Source of the DNA: Marasmius tenuissimus
Taxonomy: Eukaryota > Basidiomycota > Agaricomycetes > Agaricales > Marasmiaceae
Length of the DNA: 64,000 bases
Direction: 5' to 3'
Assembly (NCBI GenBank): GCA_029532415.1
Contig: JAQOTA010000016.1
Coordinates: 474,171 to 538,170 of the forward strand
Shown here: positions 47,159-58,468 of the stretch, in pieces
Numbering within the stretch: position 1 is the first letter of the stretch
Layout: each line of letters starts with the position of its first letter
Notes under the pieces: model-generated
Database searches by the model: none
What the model was told of the DNA's origin: nothing
What the model saw: the letters and a program-made list of their open reading frames with translations, nothing else
Translations under genes and position numbers: made by a program

Positions 47159-49091
47159 CTAGAAGAAATTGTCCATGAATCTGTCGAAAAATGTCCTGGG
47201 TACGCCTTCCGTACTGCTCGCAGTTCCTGAATCTGTAGCACCCTGTCGCCCGGACTCAGAGTTACGACCGTTGCTGGCACCGATGACGCGTCCTCGCCCA
47301 TCAGTAACGAACGGCGGTCGGGACCGCTCGCCTAGCTCAGGGCAAGGATTATTGTCTTCGTCGTCAGAAACATTCTCAAGGGGCGGAGGCTCGTCACCCT
47401 CGTCGTCAGAGACGGGTTCTAGCATTGGTAGGTCATCGTCCCCCTCGTCATCAAATGCTGGTTCTAACGTAGAAGATCGATCGTCGTCGTCGATCGTCAA
47501 GAAGTTGAGGCCTTCAAACAGACGGAAATCAACTTGAGAAGGAGCCAGATCGTCCTCTTCCTCATCGGTCGTACTCCAAGCGTCATCCGACTCTTCAGTA
47601 TCGTCCACATCTTGTAATGGGGGCAGGGAGTCATCAGAGTCACCAGCACTGGCTTCCTCACGCGTAGATGGATTCGATGCGTGACTGTTGTGTCTGTGCT
47701 CGTTGGGATATGTGCGCTAGAAACCAATGTCAAAACAAGGTCTTAGTGGGCAGACTGAGGCAAGCGAACCGGATGTACATCTGCGGACGTTGGACCACCT
47801 GTGGAGGAGCCCTCCGAAAGCCGACCCCCAAGATTCCACTGTTCAAGTGCTGGTAGCACCGAGTCGCTTATATCAAGGTCGATGCGTCGCTGAGCCGGCT
47901 CGTTCTCCTCTCTCGTTTGTCTGCTACCTCCTGCTTCGATAATACGATCCACCTGCTGGAGACTGTTCCGTACAGCTTGAAGAGTGTCTTGGAGTTGTCC
48001 GAGATGGTGGTCCTCTAGAAGACGATCGATCCATTCGTAACCTCGCCCAGCCTCTTCACGCCGTACTGTCTCGAAGATGTCGGCAAAGAAATTGAAATGA
48101 TTGAACACCGACGAGCGGGTTTGTTGTCGAAACCTCTGGAATGAGGTATTAATCAGCGATGAACGAAGGAGAATGAAATAATGGCGCACCCGCATGGAGG
48201 CATCCACACCATCTCGGAAAACATATGCGGTTCCATCATCATTTAGATGTTGGTAGAAACAATCCTTTCCGAAAGGGCAGAAAGGCTTTGTCTTGTCCTT
48301 TGCTCTCGATTGTATGAAATACCTTGAAGAGACCGATGAGCCCGGGCAAGACTGACATGTATCTGAAAGACGTACTTGCAAGGCACCCTGCCCATGCTCT
48401 GTTTATACTGAGAAATAGTTTCTGCCTTCCGTGGGTCTTCATTCTTGAAGAATAGTGAAGAGGGCGTTATGAAGCTAGACGGGGCTCGGCACATTGGACA
48501 TTGCTTGTGTACACCAGAGTCAACAACATCCGACGACTTTTGCGCTGGATCTCGCCACTGTCGGATGCACTGTTTTCCTATGAGCCACGGAACTATAATT
48601 TTGAATAGGTGTTGCGCACCGTGATACAGAAGACATGGTTGCAGCCAGCTATAATGATAAGTCATTACGAGAAGTTTAGCACCGAATTCACCGGCACGCA
48701 CCAAGCAGACCGTATAGCTTCGGTTCCTCGTAGCATATTGAACACAACTCGTCTATTGGATCACTGTCATCTTCCTGCGTTTCCCTGCTGCCGGCCGCCT
48801 GACTCGGTGATGGAAGAGAATGGATGAACCAGCACTTGTCTGCGCGTTTGCAGAACCCTATTGGTTGTCAATTAAGCCCAGATACAAGTGCTATAATAGC
48901 CACAGATACACACCTTTCGCAAAGTATCGACAAGTCTTGGACTGATCATAAGGGGTGAGTCGAGCATCATTCCCCTGGTCGACTTCGGGATCTCCGTGGA
49001 GAAACTTGCATGTCTTCCCAGCAAAGCAGCCACGAGGAGTCTTGTAGTAAATGCAGGTACCTCGCGGTTTAGACGTCGAGGGCCTATCCAT
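47159..49091 (-). CDS. makorin-type RING/CCCH E3 ubiquitin ligase
   Basis: Seven exons give 537 aa with the makorin layout: two N-terminal CCCH zinc fingers (CIYYKTPRGCFAGKTCKFLH and CRYFAKGFCKRADKCWFIH), a RING finger (CSIC...CNHVFCITC...CPMC) and a third CCCH finger (FCPFGKDCFYQH). Makorins are RNA-binding ubiquitin ligases; the substrate here is unknown. The RING is split over three exons, one of 29 nt. The C-terminal ~185 residues form a strongly acidic Asp/Glu-rich tail with no domain. Introns: 47717-47769, 48136-48189, 48323-48375, 48570-48619, 48649-48701, 48858-48913. I chose MDRPSTSKPRG at 49091; an in-frame ATG at 49178 would add 29 residues but leave only 80 bp to the divergent MCM10 start. 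Confidence 0.9.
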
Positions 49092-49258
49092 CGCCGTTTG
49101 TGGCCGGATATGGGAGAAGGTGAAAGTGGCAACGAGAGCTCGTTTGCCGCTGTTGCCGCTTGGGGTCGAAGTTTCCACAGCTCATCACGTGGACCCTCGA
49201 TTCAGCCGACGCGTCTGAGTTTGAGCGCGTCCGGACTTCACCTCAACCATCATCAACC
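49092..49258. promoter_or_regulatory. divergent promoter of makorin and MCM10
   Basis: A 167-bp gap separates the two start codons. It contains an ACGCGT hexamer at 49209-49214, the MluI cell-cycle box bound by MBF in fungi, 45 bp upstream of the MCM10 start. A related GCGCGT lies near 49225. Confidence 0.55.
49209..49214. promoter_or_regulatory. MCB (MluI cell-cycle box) candidate
   Basis: ACGCGT, seen directly. In yeasts, MBF (Mbp1/Swi6, Res1/Cdc10) binds this site in promoters of G1/S replication genes. Its place just before MCM10 fits, but a 6-bp site also occurs by chance elsewhere in this window. Confidence 0.5.
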
Positions 49259-51588
49259 ATGGAATCTGCGCTGCAGAAACAAGACGAGGAAAAGCAGCGT
49301 CAAGCCGAGATAAGAAAACAAATACTGGCACTGCAATCTCAACTCAAGGACCTACCGCCAGACGACGAGACTTCACTAACCCTGTCACCGAAGAGGAAAA
49401 AGAAGGAAGGTAGCTTGTTGGTTCCCTCGACACCTTCACCGAGTGAGTGACTCCTCTTTGAGACTCCTCATAAGAAGCTTAGCTCGTATAGGGAAACGCA
49501 GAAAGGTCGAAATCATGGATAAAGCAAAGGAATCATCATCGTCTACACAACGTTCCAGAACTGCCCTCGAACCACTGAATAAGGGACCACAGAAGGATAC
49601 TAATGTCTTTCAGCAACCGGCAGCGTCAAGCCTGCTCTCAAAGCTAGCCAGTATACGCCAAACCAAAGAAGATGCAGAAACACACTCAGCCCGCAGTTTC
49701 AGGACGACTTCGTTCACGGATAGACCACATCAACCGCGACTTGACGAACCCAAGTCCATACCCAGTGCTGGCGAACCATCTTCGTCACGTAACCGAGATG
49801 ATCGTCTCGCCCTCGTGGAGGACATTGAGCCAGGCCCAGTCGAACACACCCCACCATTCGACGACCCGTTGTTTGAGAAACTTGAGCCGAATTCTGGTAT
49901 CAGGCTATCGTGCGTCTCTACTTCGCGAATAATTGTTCTTGACTGACCGTATGCTCACCATTAGCTCGCGAACACTCAGTCACGAAGACCTTCAAGACCA
50001 CCTTTTTGGACGATACTACCTATCCCCTTCGCGACTCTACTCCTCTATCCGACTCCTACCCGATAAACAGGGATACGATGTTCCGGTTCCAGGTGACTGG
50101 GTGACCATTGCAGTCGTAGCCGAACGTGGCCCATTAAAACATACAAGTGCCCCAGTTGCCGTCAGCAAAGATGATGACGGCGAGGATAGGAACAAGTCAA
50201 AGAAGTCGGACAAGGGGAAAGAAGCGGCTCCCAAGGGCAAGAAGTACATCAACTTCAAACTTATCGACTTCGCGTCCCGCTCTGGTGGATCATCGTCTGG
50301 TGGGAAATCAGTGATCAGGGGCGACGCTTTCCTTTCGTTATTGCTCTTTGAGTCCGACGGATATGATACGATAACTCGCGAGGGATCGAAACGCGCAGAG
50401 AAAGTTTATAAGGGAGGAAGTCGGGGAGCCTTTGAGGCAATGACAAAGCTGAAAGAAGGAGACGTCGTCGCACTGCTCAATCCGAGGGTGCTCAAACCCT
50501 TTCAGGTGAGTATTATTTCTTCTTTCAGCATCACTCGAGACTGATACTAACCCCCGCGGAGCGCCAAACGGATAGTCCACACCCTGTCAACAACATACTC
50601 GCCATAACGCCCGAATCCGCTGCTTCCATCACCACCATTGGTAAATGTAGAGATTTGGGGATGTGCACTGCAGTCAAACGGGACGGCAAAGTCTGCGGCT
50701 CGTGGTGCGACAAACGAGTGAGCAATGTCTGCGACTACCACATTCAAACCGCTGTCGCCAGTCGGAAGGCGTCTCGACCGGAGCTTGCTGGAGGGTATGT
50801 TCCTTCTTCAGACCTGACTCGTTGCCATTCATTAACTGTACCGAAGCACATCCGGACCAGCGAAACCGAAGGTCAAAAATGAATACGATCCACGTCGCCA
50901 GTGGGGATTACAGCCGGCGGCTCGAAACACTCAGTTTGGTGGCACAGACGCGACATATGTCTTCTCAGGGCACGTTGCACGGGGGTCTTCCTCAAGTGAC
51001 CCGTTCTTCTCAGATACCTTCGGCCGGGACGCCCAAACCAGGACTCAGAAGAAGATGGAGGGCAGAGAGTCAGAAAAGGTCTTGAAGAAGCTGATGGAAC
51101 GAGACCGAGAAGGAGTCAAAGGTATACTCAAGGCTAGAGAAGCACTCGGGGTTCGCAAGAAAGACTCAAAGGGCAAGGCAAAAGTGAAAGAGGGATCTCG
51201 GGAAGGAAGGGAGGAAGCCAGCGATCTCGATGAGGATTCCGACCAAGAGGCTCCTCAGCAGACACGGCGATCGAATGCCAGCTTCCAGCTAATGAAAGTG
51301 ACGGGTTTTGATTCTCTTATGGCCAAGGGCGGTGAGCGGCCCAAGAGCGAGGATATACAAAAGAAGGTATGGTTTCATCTTCGCAGAATTCTTTCCGTGT
51401 TACTAACAAATCCACAGCTCGACGAGCTCAACGCCATCCACAAGTCGCGAAAAGACATGGTCTCAAGGCCACGTCAAGCGAAACGACCCCGCTCTGCTGT
51501 GGTACCGCCGACTAAGGACGCCGAAGACAAACGGACACAACAAGAAGAGGATGTCGGGGAGGGACTGATAGATTTAGACTCGTACTAG
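49259..51588 (+). CDS. DNA replication initiation factor Mcm10
   Basis: Six exons (introns 49443-49491, 49910-49964, 50506-50561, 50795-50846, 51367-51417) give 688 aa. Mcm10 binds the CMG helicase and polymerase alpha and is needed for origin firing. The N-terminal residues form a Gln/Lys-rich coiled coil. An OB-fold core follows with GRYYLSPSRLYS and VPGDWVTIAVVAERG. The Mcm10 zinc finger is CTAVKRDGKVCGSWCDKRVS then CDYH (Cys about 416, 426, 438 and His about 441). The C-terminus is Lys/Arg-rich. The third intron uses a GGAG acceptor and the fourth a GAAG acceptor, chosen because only these keep the frame and the conserved sequence. The start is divergent from makorin; the 3' end is convergent with HFI1, 147 bp apart. 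Confidence 0.93.
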
Positions 51589-51735
51589 TACTGCATCTTG
51601 CACCATATCACATAGCATCTTACACGGGATTCCATTGCACACACCAGGCCTATATCGAACACAAGAACGAAACAGAAACTAGCTATGACTATGAGTACAG
51701 TGAACCAAGAATGACCAGCGACCTCAGCAAAAGGT

Positions 51736-52878
51736 CTACCTTACTCCTCGCAAAGCCTCCTTCACCGTACTCCTCTCGCCCAGAAGCGCCATGATCTGCC
51801 ATCTCTGATCTGTGACTTCGCGGCTCTTCAAGAGAGGAACGTCCCGGTCGTCCTCTTCCTCTCGGTCACCCAGAGCAAGGCGCATGGCAGCCGCACTCTT
51901 GTTCGGGAGGTCGTAAGGCGAAAGCGTGAACAGTGTCTCGAAGGCCCGTGTGGTCAAAGCCTTATGTGAATGATGGTGTGTAGAAGTGCCTTCATTGGAT
52001 GTTGTGATGGATGAAATGGCCAATGAGTCTGTCGTCAGCGTCAAAGCATGTGTGATGAGCTGCTTCAATTTAACCTGCATGGTGTTGATAAAGACTTGTG
52101 GCATGATCAGAGGTTGGAAAAGACTCACTTCACAGGCAAGATGCATTAGGGTAGGCACCGCTCGAGCGGGTATAGGAAGTGAGTACTGTGCACAAATGAG
52201 GTTGATCCTCTCAGCAATGAGCTGTACAGTCAAGGAGCGAGTATGAGAAGCCAACGGAACTCCGACGTGAGTTCCAGGAGGAGCTAACGGACGAAGTCAA
52301 ATCATGCATCGGTGAATAAGAATACCACCACTCACCTTCTCGTTCCTGGGGTAGTGCTACGGCCCGCTCCCGAGCAATCTCATCTGTATCCTCTCGAGGC
52401 CGTGGTGGTTCTTTTAGAAGGGGAGCCTCCTTGAGATGGCGAATGCGTTCCCGTTCAGGCTTTCCCATCGAGACAGTCCATCGCTTCAAGCGGGTAGAAC
52501 GTAGACTCAAGTCATCCTCTGACGCTTCCGGGCCCTGATAGGGTAACATTCGCCTTCGTTTGCGGGGTGGTGGCTTTGGCAAGTCTGAAGGTGGAGACAC
52601 ATGTCTTCTGTGACTCCTCGAATCGAATAGTGATATTATGAGTGCATTATGGAGTTGAACTTGGAGCTAAGAGGTCAGTACAGCAATTTCGAAGATAAGT
52701 AACAGAAGTCCGCACTGAGATTCGGCCCATCCAGAATTGGCTTGAGTGTATCGTCGAATTCTGCCCGCGATATCCTTCCGGTAACAAAGTCATGCAACGA
52801 ATCGAAGTATTTGTGAGCATTGGAACCGAGATGAGTGACAATTTGTTGTTTGATGGTGGAGGTAGAGGATAAAGACAT
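51736..52878 (-). CDS. SAGA complex subunit Hfi1/Ada1
   Basis: Four exons (introns 52075-52128, 52284-52335, 52660-52715) give 326 aa. The N-terminal part, with QQIVTHLGSNAHKYFDSL, ISRAEFDD and, across the splice, NLIQLHNALIISLFD, matches the SAGA-Tad1/Hfi1 family. That family holds the SAGA core together through a histone fold shared with Taf12. A Pro/Arg/Lys-rich linker (KPPPRKRRR) follows, then an Ala/Leu-rich C-terminal region. The third intron ends in CAAG; a neighbouring TTAG would give the wrong frame. The 54-nt intron at 52075-52128 has no stop and keeps the frame, so it can be misread as coding. A start ten codons upstream (52908) is possible. Confidence 0.85.
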
Positions 52879-53224
52879 GATTGCCGCAACTGGGACGCGT
52901 CCTGCCACAATTTGGCCGCAGACCCGGCGCCTAAATTTATCGAGTCACTCATCCCACAAAGTCTTATCCCATAAATGCATCCATGTTGGCCGTAATAATT
53001 CAAGCCAAAATCAAACTAGCCATCATACAGAATCATAAACTCTACGTCAAGAAATATGACGGCAACTAGGTACTAAAAGGTCAGTACGGTAACTTGTAAG
53101 CCAGATGGAGACAGAAAGGACACGATAGTACGCTACAGTGTGCACATAGAATGTAGTCAAGAAAATAAGAGGAGCCTTGCAGGTGTGATACCTCTCTACA
53201 AAAGTTATTTTGGACGTCTACACA
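52879..53224. other. intergenic, HFI1 promoter and mitoferrin 3' end
   Basis: Both neighbours are on the minus strand. The 346-bp gap should hold the HFI1 promoter and the mitoferrin 3' untranslated region. No gene or clear element is seen. Confidence 0.5.
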
Positions 53225-54680
53225 TTAGTCCGTACGCATCACGGCCTCTGACGAGAGAGTGAGGTCAGTGAAAGTAGATGCCTCGGGTGCGGAGAGACGT
53301 ACTGAAGAATTCGTAAGACAGCCAACACAAGGCAGTACTTGGCATCGTCGTTAACACACGAGGCGTTAACCCCCTTGCGAAACCCTTGAGACCATCCCTA
53401 CGCCATATAATCCCGAACGCTTCCTTCATACCAGACACATTGCGAATTTCCGGATCCAGAGACGTGCCTCTCGTCTGCAACATTGTCTTTGCGACGTCTA
53501 ATGGTGTTGTGAGTGCAGCAGCGACAGCACCGGCACCAGCGCCGGCTATCATGTGTGTTGTAGGGGAGTATTTATGCGAAGGATTGAGGAAGCGTTTGAG
53601 TTGTTCATATATGGTGACTTGAATGGCGTTGTAAGGTATCGAAATGGCCAAAGTTGTGGGATACGACACGTAGAATGCCGACAGGCCTTCGTTGCGGTAG
53701 ACCGTTTTTGCACATGTGAAGACTGATCGAAACTCGGACTTGTGGACCTGCATTCGTTGTTTGATGACTGTTTGGACGAGTTGAATGATTAGGAATTGTG
53801 GTAAAGAGACAGATCAAGGACACAGGGCACACCATCGAACGGATTCATCAAGGCGTCCGCAGCGGTGGTAGCAGACGCCCCCGCAACAGCTAGATATGAA
53901 TGTCTCAATCCTCTGAGAACGGAACGAAGAGTAAAATCCAGACGCACAGGTCGCAAGCCATTGGTTACCCGCCTCGTTTCCTCCCATGAGCTCCTTTACC
54001 GCCTCCAGTGTACCAAAGTGAACTGCATGTGCAGGACCAGCACCCAACACTACAGACCAGACACCCCGCCAAAGTGCTCTCATGCCTTCGGTCGACGATA
54101 TCCGTGTAAACGCATTCCCAACGCCACTGTAGACTGCTACTGGTGAGGTGCTGAAAACTTGCATGCGTGTCTAGAATCCGTAATGAGCAAAAGACTCTGG
54201 ACGAGTTTTTGGAAACATGCACGGACCTTAATGCTGTCGACGGGGAACATGACTGCATGCTCAGAAATGCCAGCCTGTTGCTCACGTTAGCTTTGAACAT
54301 TGTAAGAAGGACCAGGAAAGTTCACCAAGGCGCCAGCAAACATGTTCACCTGTTCGACCAAGTCGTTGAGTCATAGGCAAGATATGCAATAGAACTCGAT
54401 ATTACTCACAGCTAGCCCAGCATTGGGAGGTAGCGACTCATAGTCCGGTTCCTCTTGCATTCAGAATGATCACGAAAAAGACGATGTGAAGAGGACGCGT
54501 AGAAACAACCGGGCGTTTTCCGAGGCGGCTTCCGAGTCTACACGACAAAAGAAAGAGAGATATAGAGCAAGAACAGAAAAGAACTGAGATAAAAAGCTCA
54601 CGGAACGCGGAATGGCACTGGTGCTGGTCAGTGGAAGAGAGAGAAGAAGTGGGTGGCAGGGTAAAATCACCGAGCGGCAT
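53225..54680 (-). CDS. mitochondrial iron carrier (mitoferrin, Mrs3/Mrs4)
   Basis: Eight exons give 320 aa of a mitochondrial carrier with three repeats and the Px[DE]xx[KR] signatures PVDSIK, PFDVIKQR and PLDVAKT. Sequence such as VSYPTTLAISIPYNAIQV and GLTPRVLTTMPSTALCW is typical of Mrs3/Mrs4, which import ferrous iron across the inner mitochondrial membrane for haem and Fe-S synthesis. Introns: 53248-53302, 53768-53832, 53890-53947, 54171-54226, 54275-54325, 54350-54409, 54454-54601. Exon 54326-54349 encodes only eight residues. The last exon (23 nt, ending KAVMRTD) is inferred: reading through instead gives STSLRTRGIYFH and a stop at 53265. The first-exon intron ends in GCAAG. Confidence 0.9.
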
Positions 54681-55149
54681 TTTGTTTCAAGTGCTCGGAG
54701 TTCCCACCCGTGCCTTCACGTCGGCTCACCGGCCTTACCAGGAAACCGTCAACACTGCTAAAGTTGATGAAACCATGATTACATGAAGTCCTACAACATA
54801 CGAGCAAGCTGGTCAAAGTCCGAGCGCACTTTTTCGAGACTCGGAAGTTGAGATCGCCTCTGGACGCGTTTACGATAAGATGGATCTTGTCTGATAAGAT
54901 AATCATTTTACATCCTGGGTACATACATACACTCGCGTTGAACGTTTTGAGGGACCGTTAAGTCGAACTTTCACGGCCGTATTGACTTGGCTTATGCGAC
55001 CTGGTGTCGCCACGTACCTCTCCCGCGTCTGAATGGGAACAGAGTTTAAGCGTTTGCCCTGTCAGCCGCAGCTAGACGATCATGTTCTTCGATGTTGCTA
55101 AAGAGATCGTGTGGTGTGAGCTCAAGCTGGGGATAAAAACCCTAGCAAC
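54681..55149. other. intergenic, mitoferrin promoter and HPT1 3' end
   Basis: A 469-bp gap between two minus-strand genes. It should contain the mitoferrin promoter. I looked for GATA-type (iron-responsive) clusters next to the start and saw no convincing cluster. Confidence 0.45.
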
Positions 55150-56170
55150 CTACATGGCCTCCCATGGGTAATCGAGCCTAGCAGTAGTGTTAGGATTTTC
55201 AAAGTATGAACAGAAAGAGTGACCCACCAAAGGTCGTCGACATCTTCACCAGAATAGTATCTGTACTGCGCATCAGCATAGCAATTGGGCGGACGGTACT
55301 GACATCCACTCACGGGGTCCCCGCCGGGAGTTCGGCTAATTTGGGTTTCTTCTTGTTGTGTACCACAAAAATTCCAAACTTTGTCGCTTCGAGAAGAGCT
55401 GCTCTTTCGGATTCGGGACGAAGAAGAGCTTCAGCCGCTACGTCTTTCTTCAGTTCGGCTAGGGCGTAACTGGAGAATACCAGTCAAGGGCGGACCAAGG
55501 AGATGACAGCGGTTCGTAGAATCATTACCCGAGAGTTTTCCGGGTATCATCGACTTCGTCCTTGTGAATAGGGATCGATTAGTGGAACAACACTCAGACA
55601 AGGATGCAGAGCTCACCACAATGAGAACCCGCTTTCCCAAAAGCATTTTACCAGCATCGATACCACTAGAGAGAAATGGGTAAGGAGGGAGTCGAAGCCT
55701 ATGCAGCACTTGAAACTGACAGCCATTGCGTCCTAACAACCTCCTGACCGATCTGTTCGGCAGTAGAGCCCTCGACAGGCTCATAGAGTGACAGCCCGAT
55801 AGCTTGGATCTGAAGAGTCTTGTTGGTTGTCTGTTCTCTCAAAAAGGTTCGCTAGAGAATGCGTTTATCGGGATAAGTCTCGAGCCTCGGTCTGACGGTA
55901 TCTTTCCCACCATAACTCTCGCGGGGAAGAATCCACTATGTATAGCTTGATTAGTTGCGCCATAGCATTAGGAAGGCGAGCTTGATCACTGACCCTCCAC
56001 CTGTATTGAACTTGTTACTATTACTAGAGGATACTGAGAAAAACCATGAAAGACATGCCAATCGCGACCAGTAAATCCGGATTGAATTCTGAGATTTGGG
56101 GCGTGCACCTGCGAATCAGGTTGTGGATATCGTTGTATGTGACGTGCCAGTGTTTTATCTCCTCAGGCAT
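55150..56170 (-). CDS. xanthine/hypoxanthine-guanine phosphoribosyltransferase
   Basis: Nine exons give 188 aa similar to yeast Hpt1-type purine salvage enzymes, which convert hypoxanthine, guanine or xanthine and PRPP to the nucleotides. Visible are the N-terminal VTYNDIHNLIRR, the glycine-rich AIGGGGFFPAR, IQAIGLSLYEP and the PRPP-binding loop VLIVDEVDDTRKTL, then GIFVVHNKKKPK and the C-terminal LDYPWEAM. Introns: 55178-55227, 55261-55313, 55470-55528, 55561-55616, 55666-55720, 55852-55916, 55936-55993, 56001-56058. The glycine loop needs a 7-nt micro-exon (55994-56000), and the intron before it must start with GC. It is divergent from RPC4 with 143 bp between starts. Confidence 0.88.
55994..56000 (-). 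other. 7-nt micro-exon of the phosphoribosyltransferase
   Basis: GTGGAGG joins ...DLLVAIG to GFFPAR and supplies the conserved glycine loop in frame. The upstream intron runs from GCATGT to ATACAG (a GC-AG intron); the downstream intron runs from GTCAGT to ACATAG. Confidence 0.75.
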
Positions 56171-56313
56171 GATGTACGGTGCAGAGGGGTAAGTAGGTCG
56201 ATATGTGCGATAGGAGAGGGAGCAAAGTTGATGAAAAAAATCTCGAAGTCACGGTCACGAATTATTGTAATGGCTTCCCAACTTGACTTCATCCCACAAC
56301 CTGAACTCGAATC
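56171..56313. promoter_or_regulatory. divergent promoter of HPT1 and RPC4
   Basis: A 143-bp gap between two start codons. No named motif stands out. Confidence 0.5.
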
Positions 56314-57862
56314 ATGTCCGGTGCACCATCTGGTTCAGGTATTTTCACTACGTCCCAATGCCCATTCAACTTCTAAATATAAATTCTTGCTCTTCTAGAT
56401 AGCCCACCCAAACCGAAAGCGATTTCGAGTCTAGCAAAAAAGCCATCAGATGTAACGCGACAAGGCACCCAAAAACTCAAATTTGTTCCTACATTACCTG
56501 CGCGTCGGAAGAAGGAGTAGGGCGTTTTCCAACCATATTCCTCTCGTCAAGTGCTGATACTCAAGTACAGAGAAGTCAAGCCTGTAGGTTCCCCTCGATT
56601 GGTGACAGATTACACCTGGAATTCATCATTACCCGAATAGGAACCGCAACCTGAAGTTGCTTCCAGTTCATCGTCCGACCGCGGTAGAGGAAGAGGAAGA
56701 GGAAGAGGCTCAGGCTCAGGAGAGGGTAGAGGCCGGGGTAGGGGGGCTCCCAGACCCCCCGTGGAGATGACAGCAAGTGGACCTTTCGCGTTGGGACCTG
56801 CTCTGGCTACGACCAGTGGCGTCAGCCGGCGATCCGTTCCCAAATCGAACTTCACGCCTATTGCTGCACCTTCCAAGGGTGGGCACACTACCTTGGGTGC
56901 TGGCCTTACGAACACTGCAGCACCGACCATCAAGTCTGAAGCCGGCAAGGGAAAGGAAAGAGCAATCGAAGACGATGAAGTCTACTCTGAACCCGATGAG
57001 GGTGTCGAAATTCTTGACATGGAGAGCGTGGGACGGGTAGACTACATGGCGCCGGACATCTTGAAGGAAGAAAAGCCTATCCCCAAGGTCAAGAAAGAAG
57101 ACCCCGATGTTGCGGATCGTACGTTGTGTTTTCCGCTCAATTCATATGTTTACTCAACTTTTAACGTTACGAAACAGGCGGAGTCGATCTTGCAAACGCA
57201 CTTGACCTCAGCGAAAGCGAAGAGGAAGAAGAATTAGAAGACATCATTGAAGACTTCAACCAGCAAGGTGATATAAACGAAAACGATGTTCGTGTTCGAT
57301 TGCTCGTATTGGTGACCCTTTTGACAAATGAACGTAGGACCCATCACTTCGGCAAGACCGACTTTACTTCTTCCAATTCCCAGCACCTTTCCCAACTTTT
57401 GAAATCGGATCCCCCGGCGACTCCGACCCGTCGACCTCTAATCCAGCGAAGAAAGTGTCTTTCGCTCCCGATGTAAAGCCCGAACAACAGCAACAGGAGT
57501 CGGAGCAGAAAAAACAGGAGGCTGAACACACCGTGGACGGCCTCATCGGTCGTCTCGAAATATACAAGAGCGGAGCTGTTAAAATGAGATTGGCAAATGG
57601 TATTTTATTGGACGTATGGAAACTTTTCCCTCCTCATGCGACATTCGTTGATCTCCCGCTGCTACAGGTGACAGCTGGGACGCAACCCTCATTTCTCCAA
57701 CATGCTGTTGGTGTCGACGCTTCCAAAACTAGAATGACAGTTCTAGGCGAAATCAATAAGCACTTCACCGTTTCCCCTGATGTCGACACCTTGCTCAAAG
57801 CGCTGGAGAGCTCAACGGGCGCTGACGGGCTGGACGACCTCATTCAAATGGATGAAAGTTAG
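56314..57862 (+). CDS. RNA polymerase III subunit RPC4/RPC53
   Basis: Six exons (introns 56339-56398, 56517-56570, 56584-56640, 57119-57177, 57288-57337) give 422 aa. The N-terminal part carries KPKAISSLAKK and LKFVPTLPARRKKE, then a Gly-Arg repeat (GRGRGRGR). The C-terminal part from about residue 288 (LRQDRLYFFQFP, then VDGLIGRLEIYKSGAVKMRL and SFLQHAVGVD) is the RPC4 domain that pairs with RPC37 and acts in Pol III initiation and termination. Exon 56571-56583 is 13 nt and supplies EVKP; without it the frame is lost. For the fifth intron I used the GTTCGT donor because the more obvious GTGATA gives the wrong phase. The first exon has only 25 coding bases. Confidence 0.9.
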
Positions 57863-58468
57863 ACGTAAAGAAAATTACACTTGTACGACTCTTTCGATTG
57901 CGCAGCACGATACGATAGAGTTCGCAGTGACGGGCTGCAAACCGATGGGAAAGGTTCGGGTATGATTATAGGTAGATCGACTAGCTGCAACGACGAAAGA
58001 TTCATAGCGCCCGTATCGCTATTCGGATGCGATTTATAGCAACGAATGGTTCAAGCACTCCTCAACCATGTTTGAAAACGGAAAAACAGGACGGCAGGGA
58101 ATTGGTCCGGTGAACTCGAATAAGGGATCGTTAATTCCTCGGCCGTTGAGTTACTACATTTAGAAATCTACGTCTCCTTGGCCTGTCTCACATGTAAGCG
58201 ATATTGGCAGGGAAAATGCCTGTTCACTCTATCTCGTTTCTCTCCACATACTCAAATCGACGGGTCCCCTGTATGAGCTCTCATTGGCTCTCAATCGCAC
58301 GCACACTTAGTGTTAATGCTTTTGATCCCGTTGTAGTACCTTACATATTGTCAGCCACCAATTGAGAAAGCTTCGACCCTTCATTTATATTGCTTCTTCA
58401 TCCGAAACTAATTTCCTACAAGGGCAACTCTCTTCTTCTTCCCTACTCCTCCCTCCTCTCCTTGATCC
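57863..58468. other. intergenic between RPC4 and the Zn2Cys6 factor
   Basis: A 606-bp gap with the RPC4 3' end and the promoter of the transcription-factor gene. A strong pyrimidine-rich tract (CTTCTTCTTCCC and CTCCTCCC stretches, about 58425-58462) lies directly before the start codon at 58469, as is common for fungal leaders. No other gene seen. Confidence 0.55.
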
